NCBI RefSeq assembly: GCF_004348535.1
Contig: NZ_SMJX01000054.1
Span: 1-37,115 of the forward strand
Source of the DNA: Actinomadura sp. KC216
GTDB lineage: Bacteria > Actinomycetota > Actinomycetes > Streptosporangiales > Streptosporangiaceae
Direction: 5' to 3'
DNA length: 37,115 bases
The notes below the pieces were generated by a model. The model was not told where the DNA came from. It was given only the letters and a program-made list of their open reading frames with translations, and searched no databases. The position numbers and the translations under genes were made by a program. Below, one piece after another: positions 23,432-31,049 of this stretch (positions within the stretch are counted from its first letter, which is position 1; each line of letters starts with the position of its first letter).

Positions 23432-24001
23432 TCAGCCGAGCCGCTCGAACACCGGCCGCGCCCGCGGAAGCCGCTCAGCAGCGGACGCGTCGGCCGTGAC
23501 CCGGGCCGTGAGCTGGGGCCTGGCCTGGGGCGTGACCTGGGCTGTGATGCGGGCGGCGGCATCCGGCAGGAACGGGTCCAGCAGCTCGCCGACCGTCCGG
23601 CACGCCCGAACAAGCCCGGCCAGAACACCATCCAGCCGCGCACCATCCAGCCGCGCACCATCCAGCCGCGCAGCATCGCCACCGTCGCCCGCGCGTTCGG
23701 CCTTCGCCAGCTCCCACGGCCGGACGCGGTTGATGTAGCGATTGCTTTCGTCCGCGATCGCCCAGACCGCGGAGGTGGCACGCCGGAAATCGAAGTCCTG
23801 CACACCGATCCCGGCGGCTTCGGCGGCCAGCACGTTCTTGAGCGAGTTGTCGTCCGTCCCGGCCTGGAACCGCACGGACTCGTCCTTGTTCCGGCGCCGA
23901 TGATGCCTTGCGAGTACGTCCGCCTGGACGAGCTCCAATGCGAATCCGAGATGCGGCCGTGCGTTGACGTACGGGATCGTCGTGGTGATGTAGGCACCCA
24001 T
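23432..24001 (-). pseudogene. Methionyl-tRNA synthetase paralogue with large in-frame internal deletion
   Basis: Residues 1-68 match the start of a class I methionyl-tRNA synthetase (TTTIPYVNARPHLGFALELV with the HIGH-type PHLG at 16-19; GTDDNSLKNVLAAEAAG). From about residue 70 the sequence jumps to the C-terminal helical (anticodon-binding) region (FDFRRATSAVWAIADESNRY, VRPWELAKAERAGD, LDPFLPDAAARI, ending RPVFERLG). Roughly 300 residues, including the connective peptide and KMSKS loop, are missing, yet the frame is intact, giving 189 residues instead of about 500. It cannot charge tRNA. A 15-bp triplication (23626-23670) encodes RLDGA repeats. ATG at 24001 has GGAGG 5-6 bp upstream and a full attenuator leader. 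It is either a recent pseudogene or an expressed mini-protein. Confidence 0.8.
23626..23670. repeat. 15-bp triplication inside the metG remnant
   Basis: CACCATCCAGCCGCG occurs three times without interruption, and a partial fourth copy follows. In the coding strand it gives RLDGA repeats, so the reading frame is kept. Confidence 0.85.
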
Positions 24002-24046
24002 GGGAACCTCCAGAAGAGCCAGGTGGCCCGGAGCCCCAAAAGGAAA

Positions 24047-24068
24047 GAGGCCCCGCGAACAGGGCCTC
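24047..24068 (-). terminator. Attenuator hairpin before the metG remnant
   Basis: GAGGCCC (24047-24053) and GGGCCTC (24062-24068) form a perfect 7-bp stem with an 8-nt loop; on the minus strand it is followed by TTTCCTTTT. It lies between the leader peptide and the start codon at 24001, the place of an attenuator. An upstream GC-rich hairpin (GCCCCGC/GCGGGGC near 24094-24110) overlaps the leader peptide codons and could compete with it. Confidence 0.7.
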
Positions 24069-24083
24069 GAATTGCGTCCAGCG

Positions 24084-24140
24084 TCAGCGTCGGCGGCCCC
24101 GCGAGCGGGGCATCATCACCTGGCGGCAGGACGTCGTCAT
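24084..24140 (-). CDS. Leader peptide with tandem Met codons (putative attenuation peptide)
   Basis: An 18-codon open frame upstream of the metG remnant: MTTSCRQVMMPRSRGRRR then TGA. The two adjacent ATG codons (24116-24111) lie just before a GC-rich hairpin, as expected if a ribosome stalled for charged methionyl-tRNA altered RNA folding. The -10-like TAGGTT (24152-24147) is 6 nt before the ATG, suggesting a leaderless leader peptide. The terminator-like hairpin follows 16 nt after the stop. This arrangement is classic ribosome-mediated attenuation, with the controlling amino acid matching the downstream synthetase. The interpretation is inference. Confidence 0.6.
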   Translation of the reverse strand: MTTSCRQVMMPRSRGRRR

Positions 24141-24146
24141 ACGACC

Positions 24147-24152
24147 AACCTA
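24147..24152 (-). promoter_or_regulatory. -10-like TAGGTT of the metG leader
   Basis: TAGGTT on the minus strand, 6 nt before the leader peptide ATG. A convincing -35 was not found. Confidence 0.4.
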
Positions 24153-24441
24153 CCAACCGCCGCCGAGCCGACGGCATCGATTTACCGGACGCTAGGATAT
24201 CTCGGTGCGCGCGGCATGGAGCGCGGCGAAATGGTAGCGCGTCGAAGCGCGATCATCCTGCCCCAGGGAAGGTCCAACGGTCGCTCCTCTGGCCAGAACG
24301 GGCCGCTGACCAGCACAGTTCGCCTGCCTGGCGGCCGGTGGTCCATCCCGCGCACCGCTCAGCGGGTGCTTTTCGAGGCGCCACCCGGAATGGTCCGGGC
24401 GGCGGCGTTGCCGGACGGACGCTCGGGTGCGTTATCGCTCG
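24153..24441. other. Intergenic region between metG leader and SARP gene
   Basis: No credible gene. A weak hairpin (GTCCGG at 24393-24398 with CCGGAC at 24411-24416) could end the SARP transcript coming from the right. The rest shows no recognisable signal. Confidence 0.35.
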
Positions 24442-26403
24442 TCAGGAACGGCCAAGCGCGGCACTCAGATCGTCCAAGTACCGCGAGACAGGCCCCAAAG
24501 TGATCAGCCCGCTACCGGCTCCGCCCAGCTCCGCCGCCGCTGGGGCCAGCTCGCCGTGCGCGCGCCGCATCGTCTCGCGGTCGTCCACGGCGATGGCGGC
24601 CTTGGCTGTCAGGCACCACATGGCCTCGAACAGCAGATCGCGCGGCGGCTCGGGCGCCCGCCGCAGCGCCGCCACCGCCTCGGACGTCCGGCCGCGAGCC
24701 ACCCACACCAGAGGACGGGCCCACGGCTCGTAAGGCCCCCAATCGATGTGCGCGTCGGTCTGCGCAGGCAGGCCCTGCCGCAAGCGCAGGCAAAGCCGTG
24801 CAAGCGCCGGCAACCCGCTCTCAAGGCCAGGCATCCCGGCGCCGTCCAGCCGCGCGATGGCGTCCTCGTACGCGGCCTTCACCGCGTCCGCGTCCGCCCC
24901 CGCCTCGCTGGACGCGGCCAGCTGCAACGCCCGATACCACTGGGTAAAAACGTTCACCAGCGGCCGCTCATGGCGCGCGGCCAGCTCATCGGCGGCGACC
25001 GCGTGCCGGTCGGCTCCGGCGAAGTCACCGAGCGCGCTCCGCGCCTGGACGCGCACAAGATGCCCGAGCACCTCGAACGCCACCAACCCATGCCGACGAG
25101 ACAACCCAACGAGCTCGGCCCCGATCCCATCGCGCTCCGGCGCCAGCCCCGCCCGCTGAAATGTCTGCATATAGACGCCGTTGAGGGCGAACGCCAGCAG
25201 CCCGGGGTCGTCCAGCCCGCGGGCGATCCGCTCCGCCTCCAGTGCGGCCGCGCGCCCCCGTCCGGAACGATCACCGCGCGACTCCAGCGCCACCGTCGCC
25301 AGCAACCGGGCCCGCAGCGCGTCATTCCCTTCGGCGAGGCCGCCGAGGGTGCGCTCGGCCACCGCCACGACCTCGGCGGCCTGGCGCGGATCGTCCGACC
25401 GCGTCCAGATCGCGGGGACGTCGTACGCGCCGATCACCCGCGCGGTCAGCTCCGCGTCGCCGAGCTCCTCGGCCGCCGCGATCGCCGCCGTCCGCTGCTC
25501 CCGGGCCGCCACCAGCCCGCCGCCGCCCGTCATCGCAAGATTGCGCAGGATGCCCACCGTCGACTCCAGCCGGGCCCGCGCCCCGGACGCCACCGCCCGG
25601 TCATAGGCCGCGGCCGCCTCCGCCCACACACGCGCCGCCGCGTCCTGCCCGTTCTCCATGTGATCGGCCTGGCGGAGGATGTCCTCCTCCAACCGGCGCA
25701 ACGCAGGGCCGGGATCAAGCCCGAGCTGCTCGGCCAGCAAAGCCCGTGCCCGCCGCAACACCGCAAGCGCGTCCCGCTGCCGACCAGACCGGTAAAGCGC
25801 GAAAGCCAGCAACCGCCAGGCATCCTCACGCCACGGGTGCTCGGTCACGTGGGCGTCCAGGTCGGGCACCACCTCCGCCGCCCGTCCCAGCTCCAGCTTG
25901 GCCTCGGCCTTCCGCTCCACGGCGCGCAACCGCAGCTCCGCGAGCCGGGAACGCTCGGCCCGCGCCCACCCTTCGTCCGCGAACTCGGCGTACGCGGGGC
26001 CGCGCCACCACCCCAGCGCCTCGTCCAGCCTCTCGACCAGCTCTCCGGCCGGACGCGACGCCCCCACGACCTGCTCGAACCGCCAGGCATCCACCCCATC
26101 GGGCCCGACCCGCAGCGCATACCCGGGCCCCTCGGTGACGAGCATCCGGGACGGCGCCCGCGGTGGACGATCAGGCTCCAACGCCCGCCGCAAAGCCGCC
26201 ACAAAGGTACGAACCGCGCCAACCCCGTCGTCCGGCGGATCGCCCCAGAGATCGTCCACGAGCCGCGTCACCGGCACGACCCGGCCTCTGGCCACGATGA
26301 GCCGCGCCAGCACGGCCCGATGCTTCGGCCCCTTCAGGGCGATCACGTCGCCGGAGCCGTCCCAGGCCGTCACCGGCCCCAGCACCCCGAACACGACCCC
26401 CAC
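24442..26403 (-). CDS. SARP/AfsR-type regulator with BTAD domain and TPR-like C-terminus
   Basis: Regulator of about 653 residues. An OmpR-like winged helix (about 1-95: FGVLGPVTAW, LKGPKHRAVLARLIVARGRV, RLVDDLWGDPPDDGVGAVRT) is followed by the bacterial transcriptional activation domain (about 100-250, ending EQLGLDPGPALRRLEEDIL). A long helical, TPR-like region without an obvious NTPase motif completes it. Such proteins activate specialised metabolism or neighbouring genes. A -10-like TATACC (26418-26413) abuts the GTG at 26412, so the GTG at 26403 is the more credible, leaderless start; the longer form adds three residues. It is divergent from an alpha/beta hydrolase gene only ~50 bp away, its likely target. 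Confidence 0.92.
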   Translation of the reverse strand: MGVVFGVLGPVTAWDGSGDVIALKGPKHRAVLARLIVARGRVVPVTRLVDDLWGDPPDDGVGAVRTFVAALRRALEPDRPPRAPSRMLVTEGPGYALRVGPDGVDAWRFEQVVGASRPAGELVERLDEALGWWRGPAYAEFADEGWARAERSRLAELRLRAVERKAEAKLELGRAAEVVPDLDAHVTEHPWREDAWRLLAFALYRSGRQRDALAVLRRARALLAEQLGLDPGPALRRLEEDILRQADHMENGQDAAARVWAEAAAAYDRAVASGARARLESTVGILRNLAMTGGGGLVAAREQRTAAIAAAEELGDAELTARVIGAYDVPAIWTRSDDPRQAAEVVAVAERTLGGLAEGNDALRARLLATVALESRGDRSGRGRAAALEAERIARGLDDPGLLAFALNGVYMQTFQRAGLAPERDGIGAELVGLSRRHGLVAFEVLGHLVRVQARSALGDFAGADRHAVAADELAARHERPLVNVFTQWYRALQLAASSEAGADADAVKAAYEDAIARLDGAGMPGLESGLPALARLCLRLRQGLPAQTDAHIDWGPYEPWARPLVWVARGRTSEAVAALRRAPEPPRDLLFEAMWCLTAKAAIAVDDRETMRRAHGELAPAAAELGGAGSGLITLGPVSRYLDDLSAALGRS

Positions 26404-26462
26404 GCCTGCCACGGTATAGCGCGCTCATCGGATGCTCATCCACGCCGGGCAGCCTTGGGGAC

Positions 26463-27338
26463 ATGCATGAGAACACACCGACCATCCCCGGTTTCGACTA
26501 CCACCGCGTCCCCGTCGCCGACGGGGTCTCGCTCAACACCGCCATCGGGGGCTCCGGCCCGCCGATCGTCCTGCTCCACGGCTTCCCGCAGACCCACCTG
26601 ATGTGGCGCCACGTCGCCGCCGACCTGGCGTCCGACCACACCGTGATCACCCCTGACCTGCGCGGATACGGCGCCAGCGACAAGCCGCCCGCCGATTACT
26701 CCAAGCGCACCATGGCCGCCGACATCGTCGCCCTGGCCCGCGCCCTCGGCCACGACCGCTTCGCGCTGGCCGGCCACGACCGCGGCGCCCTGGTCGCGTT
26801 CCGCGCGGGCCTCGACCACCCCTCGACAATCACCCACCTGGCCAGCCTCGACGTCCTGCCGACCCTCGACATGTGGGACGCGATGCACGGCGTCACCGCC
26901 GCCGTCGGCTTCCACCTCTACCTGATGGCCCAACCGCCCGGCCTGCCCGAACAAATGATCACCGCGGCGCCGGACGCCTTCTTCGGCCACTTCCTCGACC
27001 TGTGGTCGAACGACCCGGCCGCGCTACCGCCCGACATCCGCACCGCCTACCTGGACGCCTGCCGCAACGCGATCCCGTCGATCGTCGCCGACTACCGCGC
27101 GTCCGCAGGCATCGACATGGAACACGACCAGGCCGACCGCGACGCAGGCAACCAGCTGGCCATGCCGGTGACCGTCCTCCAGCAAGACTGGGGCGCCGCC
27201 CTGGGCTTCGACGCGAAAGCCCTCTGGCAGGCCTGGGCCAAGGACCTCCACCACGAAACCGTCCCCTACGGCCACTACATGGCTGAAGAGGCCCCAGCCG
27301 AAATCACCAGGGCCCTAAGGACCCTCCTAACCCGCTAG
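26463..27338 (+). CDS. Alpha/beta hydrolase, haloacetate dehalogenase/epoxide hydrolase-like
   Basis: Hydrolase of 291 residues. The oxyanion motif HGFPQ is at 39-43, nucleophile Asp106 in AGHDRGA, probable acid Asp130 in SLDVLPT, and base His271 in YGHYMAEEAP. An Asp nucleophile excludes an esterase and points to dehalogenases or epoxide hydrolases. The halide-site Trp that follows His in characterised fluoroacetate dehalogenases (HW pair) is replaced: here His151-Leu152. Fluoroacetate activity is therefore doubtful and epoxide hydrolase activity at least as likely. No signal peptide is present, so cytoplasmic. It is divergently paired with the SARP regulator and presumably controlled by it. 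The ribosome binding site is weak (GGGGAC close to the ATG). Confidence 0.9.
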   Translation: MHENTPTIPGFDYHRVPVADGVSLNTAIGGSGPPIVLLHGFPQTHLMWRHVAADLASDHTVITPDLRGYGASDKPPADYSKRTMAADIVALARALGHDRFALAGHDRGALVAFRAGLDHPSTITHLASLDVLPTLDMWDAMHGVTAAVGFHLYLMAQPPGLPEQMITAAPDAFFGHFLDLWSNDPAALPPDIRTAYLDACRNAIPSIVADYRASAGIDMEHDQADRDAGNQLAMPVTVLQQDWGAALGFDAKALWQAWAKDLHHETVPYGHYMAEEAPAEITRALRTLLTR

Positions 27339-27341
27339 GCC

Positions 27342-27470
27342 CTACCAGGGCGGCCCGCCCTGCGTGGCCGCCCACACCCATACATAGATGAGGAATGCAG
27401 CCACCAACAACCCCAGCGGCAGCTCCCAGTTGGGCGACTTGCCGCGTCCGCGTCCTGCCCTGTGCACCAT
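27342..27470 (-). CDS. Single-pass small membrane protein, 42 residues
   Basis: Short protein starting MVHRAGRGRGKS, followed by a clear membrane helix (LPLGLLVAAFLIYVWVWAA) and a short polar end. The positive residues before the helix predict the N-terminus in the cytoplasm. The ATG at 27470 is preferred over a further upstream start because GGGGGT lies close before it. It converges with the hydrolase gene, only 3 bp apart. No family is recognised. Confidence 0.5.
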   Translation of the reverse strand: MVHRAGRGRGKSPNWELPLGLLVAAFLIYVWVWAATQGGPPW

Positions 27471-27560
27471 GACCGACCCCCGATCGTCCTCTACTCGCGT
27501 AGCCGGACGTTCCCGGACCAACCCCACCATCTAGTCATGTTTCGGGCGACCATGCTCTAC

Positions 27561-28367
27561 CTAGCCGGACTCGGCCAGCCCCTCGCGCGCCTGGTAGACG
27601 CTGGACCCCAAGGATCGCAGATCACCGGAGACCACCCGTTGGACGCCCGCGACCCCCGCCAGTTCCGCCCGGTCTCCGGGGTGCGCGGCATAGTGCAGAA
27701 TCGCGTAAAGCAAAAGGGCCGGATCGTTTTTCTGGAGGAGCAACGACAGGTTGACCTCCTTACCGAACGGCTTGCTCTCGTCCTGGACGAACAGGCCTAT
27801 TAGCGGCGGGCCCTTCCCGACTTCGTACGCGGCGATTCGTTGGATCGACTCCCACGGAACTACACGCGTCCACAAGGCCCGCGACACCAGGATGATTTCG
27901 GGAGTGAGCACGACCGCTCTGTTCCGCCAGAACAACAGAAGGGACACCGGCGCGGCCGTCAACATGAGCAGCCCGCACACCAGCAGAATCGGGTCACCAG
28001 CGGACTCGGACTCGGGCGTCAGGGTCAGCAGAACGGCGGACGTCCCGCCGGCGACCAGCGTCACAGGAATGGCCAGGCCGGCCGACCGGCGATTGGGAAA
28101 GACGACACCGCCCTGCCCGGAGAACACCGCGTCCCGGCCCCGCCCGAGCCGCATCCATACCGGCACCGTCGCGCAGATGGCCACGAGCATCAAGAAGACC
28201 CAGCCCACGAACTGGTCCTCGGCCGGATCGGACAGGATCCCGATCCCGATAAGGAGGCTCGGAACCCCGACCACCGCAGCCAGGACGATCCGCCACGGTC
28301 CCTTCACTCTGGGCAACGACCATTCCTCAGGCCACGGAAGCCCGGAGGGACTGTGCTTGACGGACAT
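27561..28367 (-). CDS. Membrane protein with PH-like domain
   Basis: Protein of 268 residues with about four hydrophobic helices in two pairs (WRIVLAAVVGVPSLLIGIGI, FVGWVFLMLVAICATVPVWM; then LAIPVTLVAGGTSAVLLTLT and ILLVCGLLMLTAAPVSLLLF). A soluble C-terminal domain (about 170-268) begins NRAVVLTPEIILVSRALW and contains VVPWESIQRIAAYEVG, the pattern of bacterial PH-like domains attached to membrane anchors. Function unknown. Start at 28367 is chosen because GGGAGC lies 5 bp upstream. The next gene on this strand is the 42-residue membrane protein. Confidence 0.8.
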   Translation of the reverse strand: MSVKHSPSGLPWPEEWSLPRVKGPWRIVLAAVVGVPSLLIGIGILSDPAEDQFVGWVFLMLVAICATVPVWMRLGRGRDAVFSGQGGVVFPNRRSAGLAIPVTLVAGGTSAVLLTLTPESESAGDPILLVCGLLMLTAAPVSLLLFWRNRAVVLTPEIILVSRALWTRVVPWESIQRIAAYEVGKGPPLIGLFVQDESKPFGKEVNLSLLLQKNDPALLLYAILHYAAHPGDRAELAGVAGVQRVVSGDLRSLGSSVYQAREGLAESG

Positions 28368-28467
28368 ACCGGCTCCCTGGTCGCGAATCCACAATGCCGA
28401 CCAGACTTCCCGGCGCACCTGCCCCGAACGCTAACCCACAACCGGCTCCCTGGCTAGACACTCGCCG

Positions 28468-28962
28468 TCAAACCGACTCGTCGATAAGATGCGCGTCCCA
28501 CGTGGCCGCGGCCTGCTCATGGGAATCGACACCGGCGAAGAAGGCGTCCGCCAATGCCGCAAAGTCCGGCTCATCGACACCGACCACGTCGATGAACTTG
28601 GGCCGGTACACAGCGAACCCATCAGGTGACGACTCGGGCCGGTAAGGAATGGCCATCTGCAGGGACCACCGCTCTGGAAGGTACTCGACGGCGTTCACGA
28701 TCAGCGCATCGAACCGTCCAGCCTCAAGATGAAGGTAGGCATCGGCGACGAGCACCGCCCGAACCCAGCCTTCCTGCCCCGCCTCCAACGCCGCCTGCCC
28801 CGCCTTGACGGCGTCATCGAGGTCCTCATGAACGAGCCGTTCCATCCCCTTTCGCCCGTCCGCATACTCGTGCCCGAGCAAGGGAACCAACGTCTCCCCA
28901 TCGGACACGCTCCAGATTCCATGAGCCCCGAAAAACCCAGCCATACCGGCCATCTCATACAT
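28468..28962 (-). CDS. Hypothetical cytoplasmic protein
   Basis: Protein of 164 residues, acidic and without signal or membrane helices. It begins MYEMAGMAGFFGAHGIWSVS and ends with aromatic-acidic stretches (YRPKFIDVVGVDEPDFAALA). I do not recognise the family; the size, acidity and accessory location resemble immunity-type proteins, but this is weak inference. The start at 28962 is chosen because the extension upstream (to 29106) has no resemblance to a protein start; an ATG at 28953 is an alternative. It is divergent from the EcsC-like gene across about 330 bp. Confidence 0.65.
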   Translation of the reverse strand: MYEMAGMAGFFGAHGIWSVSDGETLVPLLGHEYADGRKGMERLVHEDLDDAVKAGQAALEAGQEGWVRAVLVADAYLHLEAGRFDALIVNAVEYLPERWSLQMAIPYRPESSPDGFAVYRPKFIDVVGVDEPDFAALADAFFAGVDSHEQAAATWDAHLIDESV

Positions 28963-29288
28963 GGCACGCCACCGTACAGCCCCCCACCCACAGAACACGG
29001 GCTTCACCGACCACATACAGGCCTGCTCAGGCCGTGACGGCGAGTGGTTCACCGCCGAGGTCCACACCGCCACTTGTCCAGGTGCCGGTGACACCGGAGC
29101 CCGCACCGTCCGCGCGGGGCGCCCTTCGAGTGGCGATTCAAGGCGGTTCGCGTGGGTTCTTGAGCCAGCTCATTGGGAGGGCGAAGTCGTGGCGGACGGC
29201 CTGGCCGCCTTCGGCCTTTCTTCTTGTGGTTGGCGACCTGGTTCATCTGGCGGTAGGCCCGCTCGACTGGTTAGGTGGGGAGGCTGCG
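28963..29288. other. Divergent intergenic region with a possible gene fragment
   Basis: No intact gene. On the minus strand, 29138-29265 reads RAYRQMNQVANHKKK in one frame and continues EGGQAVRHDFALPMSWLKN in another, as if a single-base slip in the AAGAAGAAA run broke a coding sequence. The family was not recognised. The plus-strand frame that continues from 29034 into the next gene has no protein-like start. Confidence 0.3.
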
Positions 29289-30011
29289 TTGGACGTGATG
29301 ACCGAGGAGTTTCGAGGAATGGCGACAGGCGAGCTCCAGGGACCAGTTCCGGAAACGACCGGACGTGAGCACCGTGTCCTCGACCTCCTGGATAAGGCAA
29401 TCGGCACCCAGACCCCACTGGTGCGCAAGAACATTGCCCGGGCCCGCCAGCGGAACCCCGAAGCATCACCGGCAGAGGTAATTCGCAATCTGGAACGGAT
29501 GTACGTCAGCGCCTTGGCAGGGACGGGTGCGGCGGTTGGAGGAACCGCGGCCGCACCCGGCGTCGGCACGGGAGTCGCACTGGCATTGTCGGCAGGTGAG
29601 TTTCTCTCATCACTTGAGCTGAGCGTTCTCTTCGCACTCTCGCTCGCCGAAATCCACGCGGTCCCCATCGACGAGATCGAGCGCCGCCGGACGGTCGTCA
29701 TGGGAATCATGCTCGGCGGGTCCGGATCCGCCACCATTTCCAAGGTCGCCGAACGCACGGGGCAACATTGGGGACGTCAGGTGGTCGCCAAGGTACCTGT
29801 CGAGACGCTGCGTCAGATCAACAAGGTCCTGGGGAAGAACTTCATCACGAAGTACGGGACCAAGCAGGGAATCATCGTTCTCGGCAAGGTGGCACCATTC
29901 GGTATCGGCGCCGTGATCGGTGGCGGCGCCAACGCCGCCCTCGCCAGCCTGACCGTAAGGGCCGGTCGCCGCGCGTTCGGCCCGGCCCCCCCAAGTCGTG
30001 GTCAGAGCTGA
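29289..30011 (+). CDS. EcsC-like membrane-associated protein
   Basis: Protein of about 240 residues. The middle (GTAAAPGVGTGVALALSAGE through ELSVLFALSLAEIHAVPIDE, then ERRRTVVMGIMLGG) follows the pattern of EcsC-type proteins: a Gly-rich hydrophobic hairpin and a helix with ER-R. A second hydrophobic, Gly-rich segment (APFGIGAVIGGGANAALASL) lies near the C-terminus. It probably associates with the membrane; its role is unknown. The start is uncertain: a TTG at 29289 sits 5 bp after GGGGAGG, while GTG 29295 and ATG 29298 are in frame but further from that site. It is followed by about 1 kb of decayed DNA. Confidence 0.6.
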   Translation: MDVMTEEFRGMATGELQGPVPETTGREHRVLDLLDKAIGTQTPLVRKNIARARQRNPEASPAEVIRNLERMYVSALAGTGAAVGGTAAAPGVGTGVALALSAGEFLSSLELSVLFALSLAEIHAVPIDEIERRRTVVMGIMLGGSGSATISKVAERTGQHWGRQVVAKVPVETLRQINKVLGKNFITKYGTKQGIIVLGKVAPFGIGAVIGGGANAALASLTVRAGRRAFGPAPPSRGQS

Positions 30012-30159
30012 CGAGCGGCACGCCACCAACGTCCGAGAACTCGCACAGCTGAGCCTCGGTGCACTGAGGCGTCGGCCGCCCTGCCTCACACTCTCCCAGC
30101 GCCGATCCGCGCTCTTCGTCCACTCGCTACAGGGGTCGTTGTCGTAGGGAGTTGCCTGG

Positions 30160-30517
30160 TCAACAGCGGGTGGGGCGGGCGCAGCGCACCCGGCCGGACG
30201 TGATCGCGTCTCGGGGCAGGGACAATCCGAAGGCTCGTTCCAGCCCGGCGAAGAACAACGAAATGCCGTCCGTCCAGCCGGACACTTCTTCCGCACCGCG
30301 AATGTAGGTGTTGAGAAAGGCCAGCGGAGAACGCTACTGGAATCCCGTCCACTTCAAGTGATCGCTTGCTTGGCCTTGTCCAGTTCATGCCGCCTGCGAT
30401 CGACTTGTCGTCCGTGAAGTACTGCAAATGTATGCCGTACGACAATGGCAATTCGCGAGCCTCCGCTGCCACGTAATCTAGCCAGCTATTCACCGTCCGG
30501 CCAAAGGCAAGAAATCG
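30160..30517 (-). pseudogene. Frameshifted gene remnant of unknown family
   Basis: On the minus strand two protein-like segments lie in different frames. The first runs from about 30517 down to 30380 (NSWLDYVAAEARELPLSYGI, HLQYFTDDKSIAGG). The second runs from about 30325 to the TGA at 30160 (FLNTYIRGAEEVSGWTDGIS, LFFAGLERAFGLSLPRDAIT). Between them the frame shifts at least once and a stop appears. Both segments have the amino acid balance of real protein. I do not recognise the family. Confidence 0.4.
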
Positions 30518-30717
30518 ATGCCGTCGAGCTGCGGGATCGGCTTGCGAGTGTCAAGCCCGTCGCCGCGTCGAGCGTGCTGCCGAACGCCTCGCCGCGCGAT
30601 CTGGCCATCTTTGGCGAGTACGTCGTCCACGGACGCGAAGGCACGTGGAACTTAGTCGACGGCACGGCAGGTGTGGCCGTCCTCGACCTGGATGCGCTGC
30701 CCGTGCGACCGCCCTGA
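30500..30717 (+). pseudogene. Possible gene fragment
   Basis: An open stretch reading IDAVELRDRLASVKPVAASS and DLAIFGEYVVHGREGTWNLV, then a short strand-rich ending VAVLDLDALPV. It has neither a credible start codon with ribosome binding site nor a complete domain. It slightly recalls small immunity-type proteins but too weakly to name. Confidence 0.3.
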
Positions 30718-31049
30718 CGTCCGCCCGTGGACCGGCGGGCGCGTTGAGCGAGGCGTTCGCCGCGGCAATGCCCCCGCTGTGGAATGCCTACGGGTGGATC
30801 GCGTCCGGTTTGCGGTGTCGCATCCCTCGGGGCGGCTGACGCACCTCATCGTTCCGCGAATCGAGCTGCGGCTGAGGGCGGCGTGGGGACCCGTCACCAG
30901 CGCCGACCCCGCGCAAGCCGCGACCGACGCTGGCGGTGTTTCGCTTCGGGGGCGAACAGATGCCACTGGTCTACTTGATACAGCGTTCAACTGATAGGAA
31001 ACTTCCCTATTGATTGGCTCGTTCTGGACTCCCACCCCCAAGGAACGCC
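30718..31049. other. Intergenic region without recognised genes
   Basis: Several short open frames on both strands show no family features. The base composition is less GC-rich than the flanks near 30960-31020, where the DoxX gene promoter should lie. No clear -35/-10 pair was found. Confidence 0.3.

Noticed and set aside
24041..24140. T-box or SAM riboswitch before the metG remnant
   Set aside because: No T-box sequence or SAM-box core was seen; a short Met-codon peptide with a terminator hairpin explains the region more simply.
24427..26601. Plus-strand open frame of over 700 codons opposite the SARP gene
   Set aside because: Antisense artefact: composition dominated by Arg, Pro, Gln and His, no family features.
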